Positions 30,260 through 38,954 of a stretch of DNA of 64,000 bases are shown here, in pieces. The first letter of the stretch is position 1; every line of letters begins with the position of its first letter. The translations under genes were made by a program, and so were the position numbers. Under the pieces are notes generated by a model, which made no database searches, had not been told where the DNA came from, and worked only from the letters and a program-made list of their open reading frames with translations. Origin of the DNA: an uncultured Clostridia bacterium (lineage in GTDB: Bacteria; Bacillota; Clostridia; Christensenellales; UBA1242); contig CALWTH010000011.1 of assembly GCA_944384405.1 (NCBI GenBank), positions 1-64,000 on the forward strand. The letters are read 5' to 3'.

Positions 30260-30724
30260 ATGGAGCAAGTATATTTAACAAAAGAAGGGAAAAAACAGCT
30301 TGAAGAAAAGCTTGATTATTATAAAACAGTAAAAAGACCAGAAGTAATAAAAAGAATTGGGCTTGCTCGTGAGTTTGGAGATCTAAGCGAAAATTCCGAG
30401 TATGATGCAGCAAAAGAAGAGCAGGCACGTATTGAAAGTGAAATAAGTGAGATGGAACAAAAACTTCGCGACTGTATTGTCATCACAAAAATTGACACTT
30501 CAAAAGTTACCATTGGCTGCAATGTTGAACTTTTGAATAATACACTAGGTCAAACTGTGACATACAAGATTGTTGGCTCAACAGAAAGCAATCCACTTCA
30601 AGGACTCATCTCAAACGAGTCACCAGTGGGCAAAGCAGTGCTTGGCAAAAAGGTTGGTGAAGATGTTGTCGTCACCACTCCAAATGGAGATATTCATTTC
30701 ACAGTCAAAAAAATATTTGCATAA
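30260..30724 (+). CDS. greA: transcription elongation factor GreA
   Basis: A 154-residue GreA that rescues backtracked RNA polymerase by stimulating transcript cleavage. The N-terminal coiled coil carries the acidic tip GDLSENSEYDAAKEEQ, and the C-terminal FKBP-like domain ends ...GDIHFTVKKI. An AGGAGG ribosome site lies 6 nt upstream. The leader contains a terminator-like hairpin, so a sizeable part of transcripts may stop before the gene. A strong terminator follows. Confidence 0.97.
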   Translation: MEQVYLTKEGKKQLEEKLDYYKTVKRPEVIKRIGLAREFGDLSENSEYDAAKEEQARIESEISEMEQKLRDCIVITKIDTSKVTIGCNVELLNNTLGQTVTYKIVGSTESNPLQGLISNESPVGKAVLGKKVGEDVVVTTPNGDIHFTVKKIFA

Positions 30725-30745
30725 ATCATGTTAAAAAAAATGTTG

Positions 30746-30777
30746 AATATTGCGTAATTTTTACGCAATATTTTTTT
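30746..30777 (+). terminator. terminator of greA
   Basis: AATATTGCGTAA pairs with TTACGCAATATT and is followed by seven T. Confidence 0.9.
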
Positions 30778-30869
30778 GTTTTATATATCGACAAAAATAC
30801 ATTATAAAACCAAAATTATTTCTTACCATTTTTTAAATTTTGCAATTATGCTTGAATTCGAGGTGAGAA

Positions 30870-33152
30870 ATGAGCAAACAAAAATTATTTTATTCATTAT
30901 GTAAATACACATTATTTTTTGGACTATTTTATTTACTTGCACGCGCACAACTAAACAATGTGATAAGTCCCTTTTCTTTTGGAATGTTTTTTGCGCTTGT
31001 GTGGTGCAATCAAAACATTTTGATACTTTCCCCACTTTATATAGGTGCATCATACCTTTCTGCGTTTTCACTATTTGACCTATATTCTGCACTGGCGACT
31101 TGCTTTGTTATGATAATTATATACGGCATACACCAAAAACTTGGCAAGCGAATACTTCCACAACTAATGATTGTCTATGTTCTTTTGTGTCAAGCGGTCA
31201 GCGTGTTTTTGGACATTTACAGTGGCGTGTCGCCAGTTGTTGTGTTTGTTGAACTTGTGTTTGGCCTACTTTACACCTTTGTACTCATGAAACTATTTGA
31301 AAGTGTGCTTTCTATCGGCTTTGTCAAAAAATTTACTTTAACAAAGTCAATTTGCCTTGGTGTGTTCTTGCTTTCAATATCATGTGCTCTTAGAAGTGTT
31401 GAAATTTATGGCTTTGACTTTGCAAAACTTTTTATTTTAATATCCGCCATATTTTCAAGTTTAATATTACCACTTACAGAAGGTGGATTCATAGTTACAC
31501 TTTTGAGTCTTGGCACACTGCTTTATGACAATAATCCATATTTGGTTGCTCCCATGCTTGTGACTTACATAGTCTTGTCTTGTTTTCGTGGCAAACATAG
31601 AATTTTTTCGGTACTTGGCATGCTCGTGGTTGAGTGTATGAATGTGTACTACTTTAATTTTTATTATTCGACGTCGCTTATTGTGTTTTTACCATGCTTA
31701 ATTACCGCACTTTTCACAATGGTCATACCAAAGAAGTACTATCAAAAACTCAGTGAGCAGTACAACGCTAGTTTTGCTTCAAGAAGTATGGAAAGCGTAA
31801 TCAATCGCACACAAAACGCCATTCATTCACGACTTTTGAAACTTTCACAAGTTTTTTATGAAATGGACAAAGTTTTTCGTAGCATGGTGAAAGGTAGGGC
31901 GAGTGAAGACGAATTGAAAGCACTCATGCTAACTGAACTTAAAGGCAAATTATGCGTAGATTGTCCAGAAAAAAACAGATGCCACAAACTTTATAGCGAA
32001 GAAACAGAAAAAACTCTTTGCATGCTCATAGACAAGGCTTTTGCAAATGGCAGAGTGACGCTCATTGACATTCCAACAACTCTCACCGGCAGGTGCTTCA
32101 AAGTCAATCAACTGGTGTATGTTATAAATGATCTTATATCACAATATAAAAGTTATGCAACACTTGTTGGAAATATTGATGCTTCAAAAGTACTGATAAG
32201 CGAGCAACTTTATGGCGTCAGTGATGTTCTCCATCGTCTTGCAGACGAAACTAAAAAGACAGTTGATTTTGATGATGGTATGGAGAAAAAAATAAGTGAT
32301 GAACTTTTATACAACGATGTTGTTTGCAGTGATGTTATCGTATATCACAAAAACGAAAATGTTGTTTCTTGCACCTTAGAAGTCAAAAAAGAAGATACCT
32401 TAAAAAGTAAAATTCCAAGCATAGTTTCCAAAATAACAAAAAGCAAAATGATAGTTGAAAGTGACCAAACAAGTCCACATGCCGGTTGGCAAATACTAAC
32501 GCTTAAAAACGCACCAAAATATGATGTCATATTCGGCACAAGCGCCTGCACAAAATCATCTTCAACAAAAAGTGGTGACACCTATTCGCTTATCAGAATA
32601 GAAGACGGAAAAATTTTAATGGCGCTTTGTGATGGAATGGGCAGTGGAGAAAAAGCGCAAAGGACAAGCACCACAGCAATTTCACTTGTTGAAAACTTTT
32701 ATAAAGCAGGTTTTCAAAGTGACATAATTTTATCTTGTGTAAATAAGTTTTTGTCGCTTGGTGGTGAAGATACATTCTCTTGTCTTGATATGAGCATAAT
32801 TGATCTAAACAATGGAAGCGTCGACTTTGTAAAACTTGGTGCAACACTTGGCTTTATAAAACATAACGACACCATATCAACAGTTGAGTGTGAAAGTTTG
32901 CCACTTGGGATAATCTCAACACTTTCTCCAACAATAAAGTCCACTATAGTTAGTGCGGGAGATATGATTGTGCTTGCAACTGATGGTGTGGCGGATAGTT
33001 TTGCTTCTGATGAAGAATATACCGATTTTGTGAACAATACAAAAACACTAAATCCACAAGAATTAGCTGATGCTATAATGGACAAAGCGCTTGAAAATAA
33101 TCATGGAGTGGCGGTGGATGATATGACGATACTTGTCGCCAAACTATTTTAA
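30870..33152 (+). CDS. spoIIE: stage II sporulation protein E, serine phosphatase
   Basis: SpoIIE dephosphorylates the anti-anti-sigma factor SpoIIAA and so activates sigma-F in the forespore; it also acts at the polar septum. The first 290 or so residues hold about ten membrane segments. A central regulatory region carries a four-Cys cluster (CVDCPEKNRC). The last 195 residues are a PP2C phosphatase with LMALCDGMGSGEKA (metal-binding Asp), the EDTFSCLDMSIIDL segment and VLATDGVADSF. At 760 residues it is somewhat shorter than B. subtilis SpoIIE. The ribosome site is GAGGTGAG. This is the clearest evidence that the organism is, or descends from, a spore former. Confidence 0.95.
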   Translation: MSKQKLFYSLCKYTLFFGLFYLLARAQLNNVISPFSFGMFFALVWCNQNILILSPLYIGASYLSAFSLFDLYSALATCFVMIIIYGIHQKLGKRILPQLMIVYVLLCQAVSVFLDIYSGVSPVVVFVELVFGLLYTFVLMKLFESVLSIGFVKKFTLTKSICLGVFLLSISCALRSVEIYGFDFAKLFILISAIFSSLILPLTEGGFIVTLLSLGTLLYDNNPYLVAPMLVTYIVLSCFRGKHRIFSVLGMLVVECMNVYYFNFYYSTSLIVFLPCLITALFTMVIPKKYYQKLSEQYNASFASRSMESVINRTQNAIHSRLLKLSQVFYEMDKVFRSMVKGRASEDELKALMLTELKGKLCVDCPEKNRCHKLYSEETEKTLCMLIDKAFANGRVTLIDIPTTLTGRCFKVNQLVYVINDLISQYKSYATLVGNIDASKVLISEQLYGVSDVLHRLADETKKTVDFDDGMEKKISDELLYNDVVCSDVIVYHKNENVVSCTLEVKKEDTLKSKIPSIVSKITKSKMIVESDQTSPHAGWQILTLKNAPKYDVIFGTSACTKSSSTKSGDTYSLIRIEDGKILMALCDGMGSGEKAQRTSTTAISLVENFYKAGFQSDIILSCVNKFLSLGGEDTFSCLDMSIIDLNNGSVDFVKLGATLGFIKHNDTISTVECESLPLGIISTLSPTIKSTIVSAGDMIVLATDGVADSFASDEEYTDFVNNTKTLNPQELADAIMDKALENNHGVAVDDMTILVAKLF

Positions 33153-33184
33153 AACAAATTTGGGAAAAACACTTTGCACAATGC

Positions 33185-33486
33185 CCCTTGCGTACAATCG
33201 AGTGCAAAGCACACTCATGTACGCTCGTGACATTCTGCTTTGTGTTTTTCTCCAACTTTGTTTTAAAATGGACTTTAATTTGTCGAGCCTCGTCTACGCC
33301 TCGCAATTTTGCGTTTTTAGTTGTTACATACAATTTATTTTTTAAATAATTTTGCCCTTGCGTACAATCGAGTGCAAAGCACACTCGTGTACGCTCGTGA
33401 CATTCTGCTTTGTGTTTTTCTCCAACTTTGTTTTAAAATGGACTTTAATTTGCTGAGCCTCGTCTACGCCTCGCAATTTTGCGTTT
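33185..33486. repeat. two near-identical 132-bp direct repeats with an internal hairpin
   Basis: Copies at 33185-33316 and 33355-33486 have a period of 170 bp and differ at only a few positions. Each holds an inverted repeat (GCGTAC...GAGTGC-AAA-GCAC...GTACGC) and ends GAGCCTCGTCTACGCCTCGC. Both are GC-richer than their surroundings. ORFs across them look like chance. The stretch between spoIIE and the methyltransferase holds nothing else. Confidence 0.85.
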
Positions 33487-33571
33487 TATGGTGGTTGAAA
33501 GTGAAATTATGATTTGTGTTTTATTGTTATCTTATTGCTAAACACTATTTTAGTTTGAAAAGTGTGCAAAA

Positions 33572-33582
33572 TATGTTATAAT
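33572..33582 (+). promoter_or_regulatory. extended -10 promoter directly before the methyltransferase ATG
   Basis: TGTTATAAT (33574-33582) is an extended -10 element ending 6 bp before the ATG at 33589, so the mRNA should be leaderless. Confidence 0.6.
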
Positions 33583-33588
33583 ATCAAT

Positions 33589-34350
33589 ATGCAAAATATA
33601 TATGATAACGAACATTTTTTCACTGAATATGAAAATATGCGTGGAAAAGAAATTAACGCAAACAATTTGATTGAAAAGCCCATTTTCCTTTCAATAATTC
33701 CATCTCTTTCTGATAAACGAATTTTGGATTTGGGATGTGGAAGTGGTGACTTTTGCAGATTTGCTTTGTCAAGTGGTGCAAGTTTTGTTATGGGAATAGA
33801 TTGTTCCAAAAATATGTTAAGCAAAGCCAAGAGTTATGACGATGGAATAACTTACCTTAATTTACCCATGGAAAATATAAGTAAACTTGATGATAAATTT
33901 GATTTGATAACTAGTTCGCTTGCTTTCCATTATGTCGAAGATTTTGATAAACTAATAGGAGACATAGCAAACTTACTTAAAAATGGCGGAGAACTTGTTT
34001 TTTCGCAAGAACATCCAGTGGCAACTGCTTTCAAATCTCCAAAAGGTGGCGAGATTGACAAAAAAATTGTTATAAAAGGTAAAAGATATTACCTTTTAAG
34101 TGATTACAACAACATAGGCAAGCGTTTTGTTAAGTGGAATGATAAAGAAGTCATTAAATATCATAGAAATTTTAGTTGTATTTTAAACACACTTATTCGT
34201 CATGGCTTTGTTGTCACGAATGTTATTGATAGTTACGCAGATGAAGATGCAATAAAAAAAGAACCAAAATACGCATATCAAAATGACAGGCCCTACTTTT
34301 TGTTCATTAGTGCGAAAAAACTAGATATAAACAAAAATTTTATTGAATAG
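33589..34350 (+). CDS. class I SAM-dependent methyltransferase
   Basis: A 253-residue Rossmann-fold methyltransferase. Motif I is ILDLGCGSGDF near residue 47, followed by the acidic residue in MGIDCSKNML, motif II/III in FDLITSSLAFHYVED and the LLKNGGELVFSQEHP strand (post-III). The last shows the usual methyltransferase_11/25 layout. The substrate is unknown. I start it at 33589 rather than an in-frame ATG at 33562, because the latter lies upstream of the promoter -10 box. Confidence 0.85.
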   Translation: MQNIYDNEHFFTEYENMRGKEINANNLIEKPIFLSIIPSLSDKRILDLGCGSGDFCRFALSSGASFVMGIDCSKNMLSKAKSYDDGITYLNLPMENISKLDDKFDLITSSLAFHYVEDFDKLIGDIANLLKNGGELVFSQEHPVATAFKSPKGGEIDKKIVIKGKRYYLLSDYNNIGKRFVKWNDKEVIKYHRNFSCILNTLIRHGFVVTNVIDSYADEDAIKKEPKYAYQNDRPYFLFISAKKLDINKNFIE

Positions 34351-34379
34351 AAATCCACATTTTAAATATGTGGATTTTT
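34351..34379 (+). terminator. terminator of the methyltransferase gene
   Basis: AAATCCACAT pairs with ATGTGGATTT around TTTAA, followed by T. Confidence 0.85.
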
Positions 34380-34429
34380 CTTTATCAACAATTATTTAAA
34401 CAAAAAAACGGAGAAAATCAAACAAAAAA

Positions 34430-34470
34430 CGTCAAAATATTTGACGATTCAATGTCGTATTTGATAAAAT
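34430..34470 (+). promoter_or_regulatory. promoter with operator-like inverted repeat over the -35 box
   Basis: TTGACG (34441-34446) and the extended -10 TGATAAAAT (TAAAAT at 34465-34470) are 18 bp apart. The inverted repeat CGTCAAA-ATA-TTTGACG (34430-34446) covers the -35 box and could be a repressor site. Confidence 0.5.
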
Positions 34471-34498
34471 TCTATTCGTACAATACGGAGTTACACCA

Positions 34499-35107
34499 AT
34501 GAAAAAGAGAGCTAGGTTATTTTTTACTATTGCATCATTATGTATGACGATAAGCATGTTTGTATTTGGAGTATATAGTGCATCTCAACTAACTTACAGT
34601 ATTAATGGTAGTGTGTCATATGAAGTTAGAGATGTCTTGGTTACAATATCAACCAAAGTTGCATATATCTCACAAAATACCATTATACAAAATCCAATGC
34701 AATTAATAATGACTAGTTTTACTGATGATACAAGTCAAGATGGGAAATACTCATCTTATTCAGACAACAATATAGTAAAGCCAGGAGAAATAGACACACC
34801 AACTTTAGATGTTGAAATTGATTTTAATAAAGCATATGCTTGGAGAATAACGATAAATATAAAAACAATAAATGAAAGTAATGTTTTTGTAAGTTTGGGT
34901 AGTAACGATAATTTTGGTATTCCTAATGATGCAACTTATAGCATTTATGAAATTAATAATAATAATTATGATGAACCTATTAATTCAAGTGATTTAGAAA
35001 ATCCAGGGATTGACTTTGTATATTACATCTACATAACTGACTTAACTAAATCCATAAACATGGAATCATTTGAAATACCATTGATTATTGCAAATCAAAA
35101 ATTTTAA
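34499..35107 (+). CDS. small exported protein with FGVYSA module
   Basis: A 202-residue protein whose first 50 residues (basic start, hydrophobic segment, FVFGVYSASQLTYSINGSVSYEV) nearly copy the start of the 952-residue protein at 11908. A short beta-rich body follows, with no BspA repeats and no C-terminal anchor. It looks like the minimal form of this exported family. CGGAG ribosome site upstream. The function is unknown; a surface fibre or matrix role is one guess. Confidence 0.65.
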   Translation: MKKRARLFFTIASLCMTISMFVFGVYSASQLTYSINGSVSYEVRDVLVTISTKVAYISQNTIIQNPMQLIMTSFTDDTSQDGKYSSYSDNNIVKPGEIDTPTLDVEIDFNKAYAWRITINIKTINESNVFVSLGSNDNFGIPNDATYSIYEINNNNYDEPINSSDLENPGIDFVYYIYITDLTKSINMESFEIPLIIANQKF

Positions 35108-35141
35108 AATCATGGAAAATTTATATAAATGAGGAAGAAAA

Positions 35142-35537
35142 ATGAAACAAATTCAAGTTGTGGCAGGAATAATTGAAAATGATGGAAAAATATTATGCAT
35201 GGAAAGAGATAAGGGCAAATATGATTATGTGTCATATAAGTGGGAATTTCCTGGTGGAAAGATTGAACCAGGCGAAACAAAAGAACAAGCACTTGAAAGG
35301 GAACTACGAGAAGAAATGGAATTGGAAGTTCAAGTTGGTGACCATTTTTGTGATGTGACTTATGAGTATCCTGATTTTGTAATAACAATGTATTGTTATA
35401 GTTGCAAGACACAGGATTTGAATTTTAAACTTAATGTGCATAAAGATTATAAATGGCTTGAAAAAGACAAACTTGACACTTTGGATTGGGCTCCTGCTGA
35501 TAGACCTATAGTAAAAAAGCTTATGCAAGACAAGTGA
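35142..35537 (+). CDS. NUDIX hydrolase, MutT-like
   Basis: A 131-residue NUDIX pyrophosphohydrolase. The complete NUDIX box (GGKIEPGE...RELREEM) starts near residue 36. The 'VVAGIIENDGKILCMER' start and the late 'WAPADRPIVKKL' are typical of the MutT/CTP pyrophosphohydrolase group that cleans oxidised or unusual nucleotides. GAGGAA precedes the ATG and a terminator follows. Confidence 0.9.
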   Translation: MKQIQVVAGIIENDGKILCMERDKGKYDYVSYKWEFPGGKIEPGETKEQALERELREEMELEVQVGDHFCDVTYEYPDFVITMYCYSCKTQDLNFKLNVHKDYKWLEKDKLDTLDWAPADRPIVKKLMQDK

Positions 35538-35551
35538 AAATTTATTTATAC

Positions 35552-35580
35552 AAAACACAGAATAAAATCTGTGTTTTTTT
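35552..35580 (+). terminator. terminator of the NUDIX gene
   Basis: AAAACACAG pairs with CTGTGTTTT, followed by more T. Confidence 0.8.
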
Positions 35581-35649
35581 AAGTTAAATTATTTTGATAC
35601 AATAAAAAAATATGTTATTTTAAAATTATACAAAAAAGTTGAGGTAAAC

Positions 35650-36666
35650 ATGGAATATAAAGTTAGGAAAAAAATTTTTTCTAAAAATAAAATTGACCAC
35701 ATGGAGATTTTTTTTGACAATGGCGACTTTTTATCAATTTCAAAAAAAGAAATTGTTGATTTTTCAGTAAATTTATATGATGAACTTGTTATGGGAATAG
35801 ATTATTGGAACAGTTTCAGTTGTGTTGTTGAAAGTGGGAATATCAGACTAAAAATAGAAAAAAAGCCAAATGGTATTTATGACAATCCATACTTATGTGA
35901 TTTGTGTGCTTACAAAAAAGATAGAATTTCCTATATAAAAGACAGATTGTGTGTAAAAAATGATGAAATAGTTTGCGTCAAGATATATGATAAAAGTAAT
36001 TGGCATTTCACTCTTTATTGCAGAACTGAAAATACTATTGACGGCGAATATTTATTGTTGAAATTTTTACCTTGCAAAAACAAAAGTTGTGATAGCAACT
36101 TTCATACCATTTCTTTGCCACAAGTAACAAAGTCAATTGTGGAAACTATCAATTTAGATTTTGAAAATTGCGAATCTATAACGATAAAAAAAGAAGAAAT
36201 AGTTGATATGAATTTGAAGTTTAGTGAAACTTTATGCTGGGGCTCAGGAGACTATATTCGAGTTGTTACGGGTGGATTTTTGAAAATAAAATTAGATAAA
36301 GAATACAACTATTTTCGAGATTGTTCACTGCAAGATAAACTTGCACTTGGTGAAAAAGGCAATAAGCAGATTGAAAGGCGTTTATGTGGCAAAAAAGGTT
36401 TTGATGTCCACGACATATGTAATTTATATGTTGAATATGATTACGCAGGTAGTGCATTTTATAGGCGTGAGTGTCTTGAAGTTCGTAGCATTGTTGATAT
36501 TTATAAATTGTCAGATGTTGAAAAATTGTCACAAAAAGATGAAGATTTGTCTTTGTATATTGGGGGTTATGCGCAAAAGCAAGATGATGGCACTATTCTC
36601 ATCACTTTTGGTGAAACAAGCAAACAAAACGAAATATTCAATCAGCAAATAAAAAAATATGTTTAA
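35650..36666 (+). CDS. 338-residue protein with an internal duplication, unknown function
   Basis: A soluble, Cys-containing protein that I do not recognise. Its two halves look like copies. Residues about 15-75 (KKEIVDFSV...NIRLKIEK) align with residues about 165-225 (KKEEIVDMNL...FLKIKLDK): in both, a strand with an acidic stretch is followed by K(K/E)EIVD and a later 'G.(I/L).(I/L)K(I/L)'. It has no signal peptide or membrane segment. GAGGTA precedes the ATG. The esterase gene follows after 8 nt, so the two are probably an operon. Confidence 0.7.
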   Translation: MEYKVRKKIFSKNKIDHMEIFFDNGDFLSISKKEIVDFSVNLYDELVMGIDYWNSFSCVVESGNIRLKIEKKPNGIYDNPYLCDLCAYKKDRISYIKDRLCVKNDEIVCVKIYDKSNWHFTLYCRTENTIDGEYLLLKFLPCKNKSCDSNFHTISLPQVTKSIVETINLDFENCESITIKKEEIVDMNLKFSETLCWGSGDYIRVVTGGFLKIKLDKEYNYFRDCSLQDKLALGEKGNKQIERRLCGKKGFDVHDICNLYVEYDYAGSAFYRRECLEVRSIVDIYKLSDVEKLSQKDEDLSLYIGGYAQKQDDGTILITFGETSKQNEIFNQQIKKYV

Positions 36667-36674
36667 GGGAATTC

Positions 36675-37355
36675 ATGATAAGTCATTTTGAGACAAGTAA
36701 AAAAATCAAGTTTTCTGTTTATGGTAGTGATCTTAAAGATGTACCGGTCGTATATCTTCCTATGGTAATAGATGAGGGTGAAAAGATTTGGAATGAGTGC
36801 AAAAAGGAGGGGTGCAAACATTTTATTTTGGTGGTTATTTCAAACTTTGATTGGAATGATTATCTAACGCCTTGGCCTATACCTCCTATTTATAAAAATG
36901 ACACACAAAGCAAGGGCTTGGCAGATGAGTTTTTGAAAATTTTAGTTGAAGAAATTATTCCTACCGTAAACAATTTGATTAAGAATAAAGCTGCATATAA
37001 CATACTGGCTGGATATTCACTCGCCGGACTTTTTGCTGTGTATTGCATATTCAAGACAAAAATTTTTGACAAATTTGTTTCAGCGTCAGGATCGCTTTGG
37101 TGTCCCAATTTTTGCGAATATGTTTTTAATAATCAAATGTTAAAAATCCCTAAGTGCATATACTTTTCTCTTGGCGACAAAGAAAATAATACAAAAAACA
37201 AATATTTAAAATCTGTTTTTGAAAATACTGAGAAAGTATATAATTATTTTAAAAACAATAACATAAAAACGATATTTGTTTTAAACAAGGGAAATCACTT
37301 TACAAACACTGTAAATAGAACAGTTGATGGAATAAAGTGGGCTTTAGAAAATTAA
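36675..37355 (+). CDS. alpha/beta hydrolase, esterase-D-like
   Basis: A 226-residue enzyme of the putative-esterase (EstD/enterochelin esterase) group. The nucleophile elbow GYSLAG is near residue 115, the acid is in FSLGDKE near 172, and the catalytic His is in NKGNHF near 213. 'DWNDYLTPWP' matches the region that shapes the active site in these esterases. It lacks a signal peptide, so it is cytoplasmic. GGGAATTC precedes the ATG. Confidence 0.8.
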   Translation: MISHFETSKKIKFSVYGSDLKDVPVVYLPMVIDEGEKIWNECKKEGCKHFILVVISNFDWNDYLTPWPIPPIYKNDTQSKGLADEFLKILVEEIIPTVNNLIKNKAAYNILAGYSLAGLFAVYCIFKTKIFDKFVSASGSLWCPNFCEYVFNNQMLKIPKCIYFSLGDKENNTKNKYLKSVFENTEKVYNYFKNNNIKTIFVLNKGNHFTNTVNRTVDGIKWALEN

Positions 37356-37453
37356 ATATATTTTAAATATTTCATTTATTACAAAAGAACAAAAAACATC
37401 AAAAAATAAATATAAAAAAGTGGCTAGCACAAAACTAGTCACAAATTTTTTAA

Positions 37454-37529
37454 TGGTGGGCAATAAGAGGCTCGAACTCCTGACTTCCACTACGTGAAAG
37501 TGGCACTCTACCAACTGAGTTAATTGCCC
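37454..37529 (-). tRNA. tRNA-Val (anticodon CAC)
   Basis: A full cloverleaf with encoded CCA: acceptor GGGCAAT/ATTGCCC, D stem ACTC/GAGT, anticodon stem CCACT/AGTGG around loop TTCACGT (anticodon CAC), variable loop AAGTC, T stem AGGAG/CTCTT around TTCGAGC, discriminator A. It reads GUG codons. Confidence 0.93.
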
Positions 37530-37674
37530 ATAGAACACACTATATATTATATATGTTTATTCACAATAAAGCAACTTATTTTTTATTAATGTTAATATTT
37601 CGACTTAAAATCATCATTAACAAGTCTGAAAATAGCCATAAATCATTATTGAACACAAAACAGGCATTTGTCTA

Positions 37675-37703
37675 TTGCAAATTTATTTAGTGTGGTGTAT
37701 AAT
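37675..37703 (+). promoter_or_regulatory. promoter of a structured RNA
   Basis: TTGCAA (37675-37680) and TATAAT (37698-37703) are 17 bp apart, which places the transcript start at about 37711, exactly where the RNA structure begins. Confidence 0.7.
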
Positions 37704-37710
37704 ATATTAT

Positions 37711-37808
37711 GATCAGGCGTAGATTTTATGTTGCTCGTAAGGACTGTTAACTTAACATGCCGTTTTAACCTTAAAAACGGCTAGAGCAATGTCACGATTG
37801 TCTTGATC
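37711..37808 (+). ncRNA. structured RNA of unknown class
   Basis: The ends pair (GATCAGG with TCTTGATC, including a G-U), an inner stem pairs TTGCTC with GAGCAA, and the tip is a perfect hairpin GCCGTTTT/AAAACGGC. A further TCTTGC/GCAAGA hairpin follows at about 37812-37826 without a clear T run. The next gene (YgjV-like) starts at 37967. It could be a riboswitch or leader for that gene, or a small RNA; it is much shorter than 6S RNA. I do not recognise the family. Confidence 0.5.
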
Positions 37809-37966
37809 TATCTTGCTTTGCAAGAAATCTAAGTCACAAATTCTCATTTAACAAGTGGGGCTTGTAATTAAAAAGGTCATTGGCGGACGCAATAAGTGTT
37901 ATAAGTCAGTCTATGAGAATGAGGCAATATATTTGTGGCGAACAGAGGTTATATTTTCATATTTTT

Positions 37967-38683
37967 ATGTCAAACGTCTATTTTATTTTTGCTCAAGTTT
38001 TTGGCGGAATAGCGACTTTGATTTTGTGCTTATCCTATGTGGTAAAAAGTAAAAAGGGCTTTTTGCTTTTAGGACTGTTTGGCGATACAATGTATGGAAT
38101 ATCATTTTTGTTTGTGAGTTCTTGGAGTGCAGGGGCAATAGCGTTATTATCATGTTTGCAATTTGTTTTTGTTTACTATTATGAAAAGAAAAACAAAAAA
38201 CTGCCAAAGAGCATAGCATTTGTGTTCATTGTTATGTTTTTAATAGCAGGTATACTTACATGGAGTAGTGCTTGGGATATCATTCCTCTTGCAAGCTATA
38301 TTTGGTACACGTTTGCATTATATGTTGATGATGTTAAATCAATTAGATTAATGTATGTTTTACCAAATTTGCTTTTAGTGGTCTATGACATAATGGTTAT
38401 GGCATATGCCAGTGCTTTTGAAGATGGGATTGAAGGTTTGTTTTTAATTTTTATGATTTTGTCAGTTTTTGTAAAATCACAAATTTCAAAAAAGAAAGTC
38501 TTGTTGTATTCAAAAACACAATTCGCGAAGAAGTCAAAAGGAACTATTTTTGATAGTTTACAGTCCGCTTATTCACGAATGAGAAAAGTCAATAACTTTT
38601 ATATGTCAAAAATCGCTAAAAATCAGTGGAACACTGTCAGCATTCCAAGTTTTTGCAAATTTAGCAAAGTGTCATTCTATTAG
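37967..38683 (+). CDS. YgjV-family membrane protein
   Basis: A 238-residue protein with about six membrane segments up to residue 165 and a basic, soluble tail of 70 residues. 'FAQVFGGIATLILCLSYVVKSKKGFLLLGLFGDTMYGISFLF' matches the start of YgjV (Imp-YgjV) proteins, whose function is not known. The start is uncertain: the ATG at 37967 fits the family start, but it has no ribosome site, and an in-frame TTG at 37880 has AAAGG upstream. The long basic tail is unusual for the family. Confidence 0.65.
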   Translation: MSNVYFIFAQVFGGIATLILCLSYVVKSKKGFLLLGLFGDTMYGISFLFVSSWSAGAIALLSCLQFVFVYYYEKKNKKLPKSIAFVFIVMFLIAGILTWSSAWDIIPLASYIWYTFALYVDDVKSIRLMYVLPNLLLVVYDIMVMAYASAFEDGIEGLFLIFMILSVFVKSQISKKKVLLYSKTQFAKKSKGTIFDSLQSAYSRMRKVNNFYMSKIAKNQWNTVSIPSFCKFSKVSFY

Positions 38684-38706
38684 CGTATCGGCTATACCAA
38701 GCAGAT

Positions 38707-38739
38707 TAAAAAAAAGAGAGAAAAAACTCTCTTTTTTTT
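38707..38739 (+). terminator. terminator of the YgjV-like gene
   Basis: AGAGAG pairs with CTCTCT around six A, with A and T runs on either side. Confidence 0.75.
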
Positions 38740-38954
38740 GTATTTTAAATTTATTTGAAGTGTGTATTTTTTGTAATTAATAAATTTTTTATTTGATAAA
38801 ACATAAAATAATAAAAAAATATATAAAATTTTTTTAAAATTTACAAAAAATTTATTATTTTTATTTTAGCGAAAATAATTATTATTTATAAAAAAATAAT
38901 TTATTGTGACATAGTTTGATTTTTTTGTATTTTTTGATATATTATAAATTGAAT

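Noticed and set aside
33133-33512. Two overlapping small ORFs in the 132-bp repeats
   Set aside because: They exist only because the repeat is duplicated; the encoded peptides are near-copies, with no start signals.
37711-37808. 6S RNA or SRP RNA for the structured RNA
   Set aside because: It is about half the length of 6S RNA and lacks the SRP tip motif (GGAA-type loop with the conserved asymmetric bulge).
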